This document shows positions 54,357 to 54,806 of a stretch of DNA of 54,806 bases, in pieces. Every line of letters begins with the position of its first letter. Position 1 is the first letter of the stretch. A model generated the notes under the pieces. That model saw nothing but the letters and a program-made list of their open reading frames with translations, had not been told where the DNA came from and ran no database searches. Origin of the DNA: Clostridium sp. (GTDB lineage Bacteria > Bacillota > Clostridia > Clostridiales > Clostridiaceae). Location: the NCBI GenBank assembly GCA_031292145.1, contig JARLHR010000132.1, positions 1 to 54,806 on the forward strand. The letters are read 5' to 3'. Position numbers and translations under genes: made by a program.

Positions 54357-54806
54357 TTATTCTTTTATAAGAATTTTTTCTATTTCTGCAATATAAAATG
54401 TATGGTAATCTTTTTCTGGATAGAATTTTTCATCTAATTCACTTGCTATGAAACATTTAGGGTCAAAATTTTGTGCATATATTTTTTTACATATAATTGC
54501 AATATTTCCTTCTTCAAAGTAAGGTGTATTATTTTCATGTTGAATTGTTAAATTGGCTTTAGAGATCTTATCTTCATCTTTGCCAGATACAGTTCCAAGA
54601 TAACTTAATTGTTTTCTAAAAGTTTCATCAAAGAATGTTAAAGAAAAAGTATTAGAATTATCCACAAATTCTTTAGTATAACCTTGAGGTCTTATGCCAA
54701 TATAAACTACATTTTTTGCAAACATTATACCAAAACCACACCAACTGGAAGTAATAGTATTTAATTTATTATAATTTTCTGCTGTAATTATAATCCAAAC
54801 ATTACC
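54357..54806 (-). CDS. Flavin-reductase-like FMN-binding protein, 5' end outside the window
   Basis: The frame is open to the right edge, reading WIIITAENYNKLNT-ITSSWCGFGIMFAKNVVYIGIRPQGYTKEFV. An internal ATG at 54725 is not the start, because TSSWCGFG before it belongs to the conserved N-terminal part. The visible part, about 149 residues, has the split-barrel flavin-reductase fold: FSLTFF, LSYLGTVSGKDEDKI and KCFIASELDEKFYPEKDYHTFYIAEIEKI at the end. Such proteins bind FMN and reduce it or act in anaerobic detoxification. Only the extreme N-terminus is missing. Confidence 0.8.
   Translation of the reverse strand, partial: GNVWIIITAENYNKLNTITSSWCGFGIMFAKNVVYIGIRPQGYTKEFVDNSNTFSLTFFDETFRKQLSYLGTVSGKDEDKISKANLTIQHENNTPYFEEGNIAIICKKIYAQNFDPKCFIASELDEKFYPEKDYHTFYIAEIEKILIKE

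Noticed and set aside
1-54806. CRISPR arrays, rRNA and tRNA genes, cyclic-di-GMP and T-box riboswitches
   Set aside because: Looked for by eye on both strands; no regularly spaced repeats, no tRNA cloverleaf with TTCRANNC, and no GEMM or T-box core was found.

Overview
The window looks like a chromosomal stretch of a Gram-positive, low-GC, spore-former-type Clostridium (cluster I, possibly the C. beijerinckii / C. saccharoperbutylacetonicum neighbourhood; the species is an inference). The DNA is very AT-rich, Shine-Dalgarno sites are strong (AGGAGG-like), GTG and TTG starts are common, and the protein families are clostridial: choline-binding wall proteins, many GGDEF/PAS proteins, a PASTA kinase, a tandem glycine riboswitch and a Cys-type sulfatase. 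No rRNA, tRNA or CRISPR array was seen.

Layout. 1-2600: the end of an IS-type transposase, a frameshifted small exported protein, a family-9 pectate lyase whose 5' leader is triplicated with an exact 135-bp period, and a 43-residue gene. 2864-12171: three GGDEF proteins (one membrane-bound, one with a degenerate GGDEF and a hemerythrin domain, one PAS-GAF-GGDEF) around an orphan PASTA Ser/Thr kinase and a GlgX-type glycogen debranching enzyme. 12455-21700: an SNF2 relic, an orphan amino-acid-type binding protein, an RsuA-type pseudouridine synthase, a coiled-coil protein, a chemoreceptor, an Asn/Ser-rich protein, a choline-binding GH25 lysozyme and a sugar-binding protein broken by one stop codon. 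21969-28924: an OmpR-type two-component system divergent from an RND efflux pair, then an orphan STAS protein. 29385-34220: a CitA/CitB-type two-component system, a KdgT-family permease and malic enzyme, a likely organic-acid uptake and use module. 34554-37312: a TSUP permease and an APC amino-acid permease behind a tandem glycine riboswitch. 37671-47867: cell-envelope genes (GtrA, GT39, GT2, a glycan polymerase of family GT51, sulfatase, zinc-phospholipase-like protein, UDP-galactopyranose mutase, GT2). 48103-50183: an ECF sigma factor with a membrane anti-sigma and a broken choline-binding miniprotein. 50501-54806: an aspartate-type aminotransferase of visibly higher GC, an orphan PAS histidine kinase, and the 5'-truncated view of a flavin-reductase-like gene.

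The most notable signals lie between the genes. Three dispersed repeat families recur. R1 is a MITE-like element with GGCAC/GTGCC ends; one copy sits inside the second aptamer of the glycine riboswitch. R2 is a 187-bp near-palindrome present twice at the same length. R3 is a 64-bp repeat present twice. Many intergenic stretches also hold recognisable C-terminal tails of vanished genes (SNF2, CPBP-like, flavodoxin-like, group II intron RT-like, histidine-phosphatase-like), so this is a region with active deletion and repeat insertion. All calls were made by reading; no database search was run.
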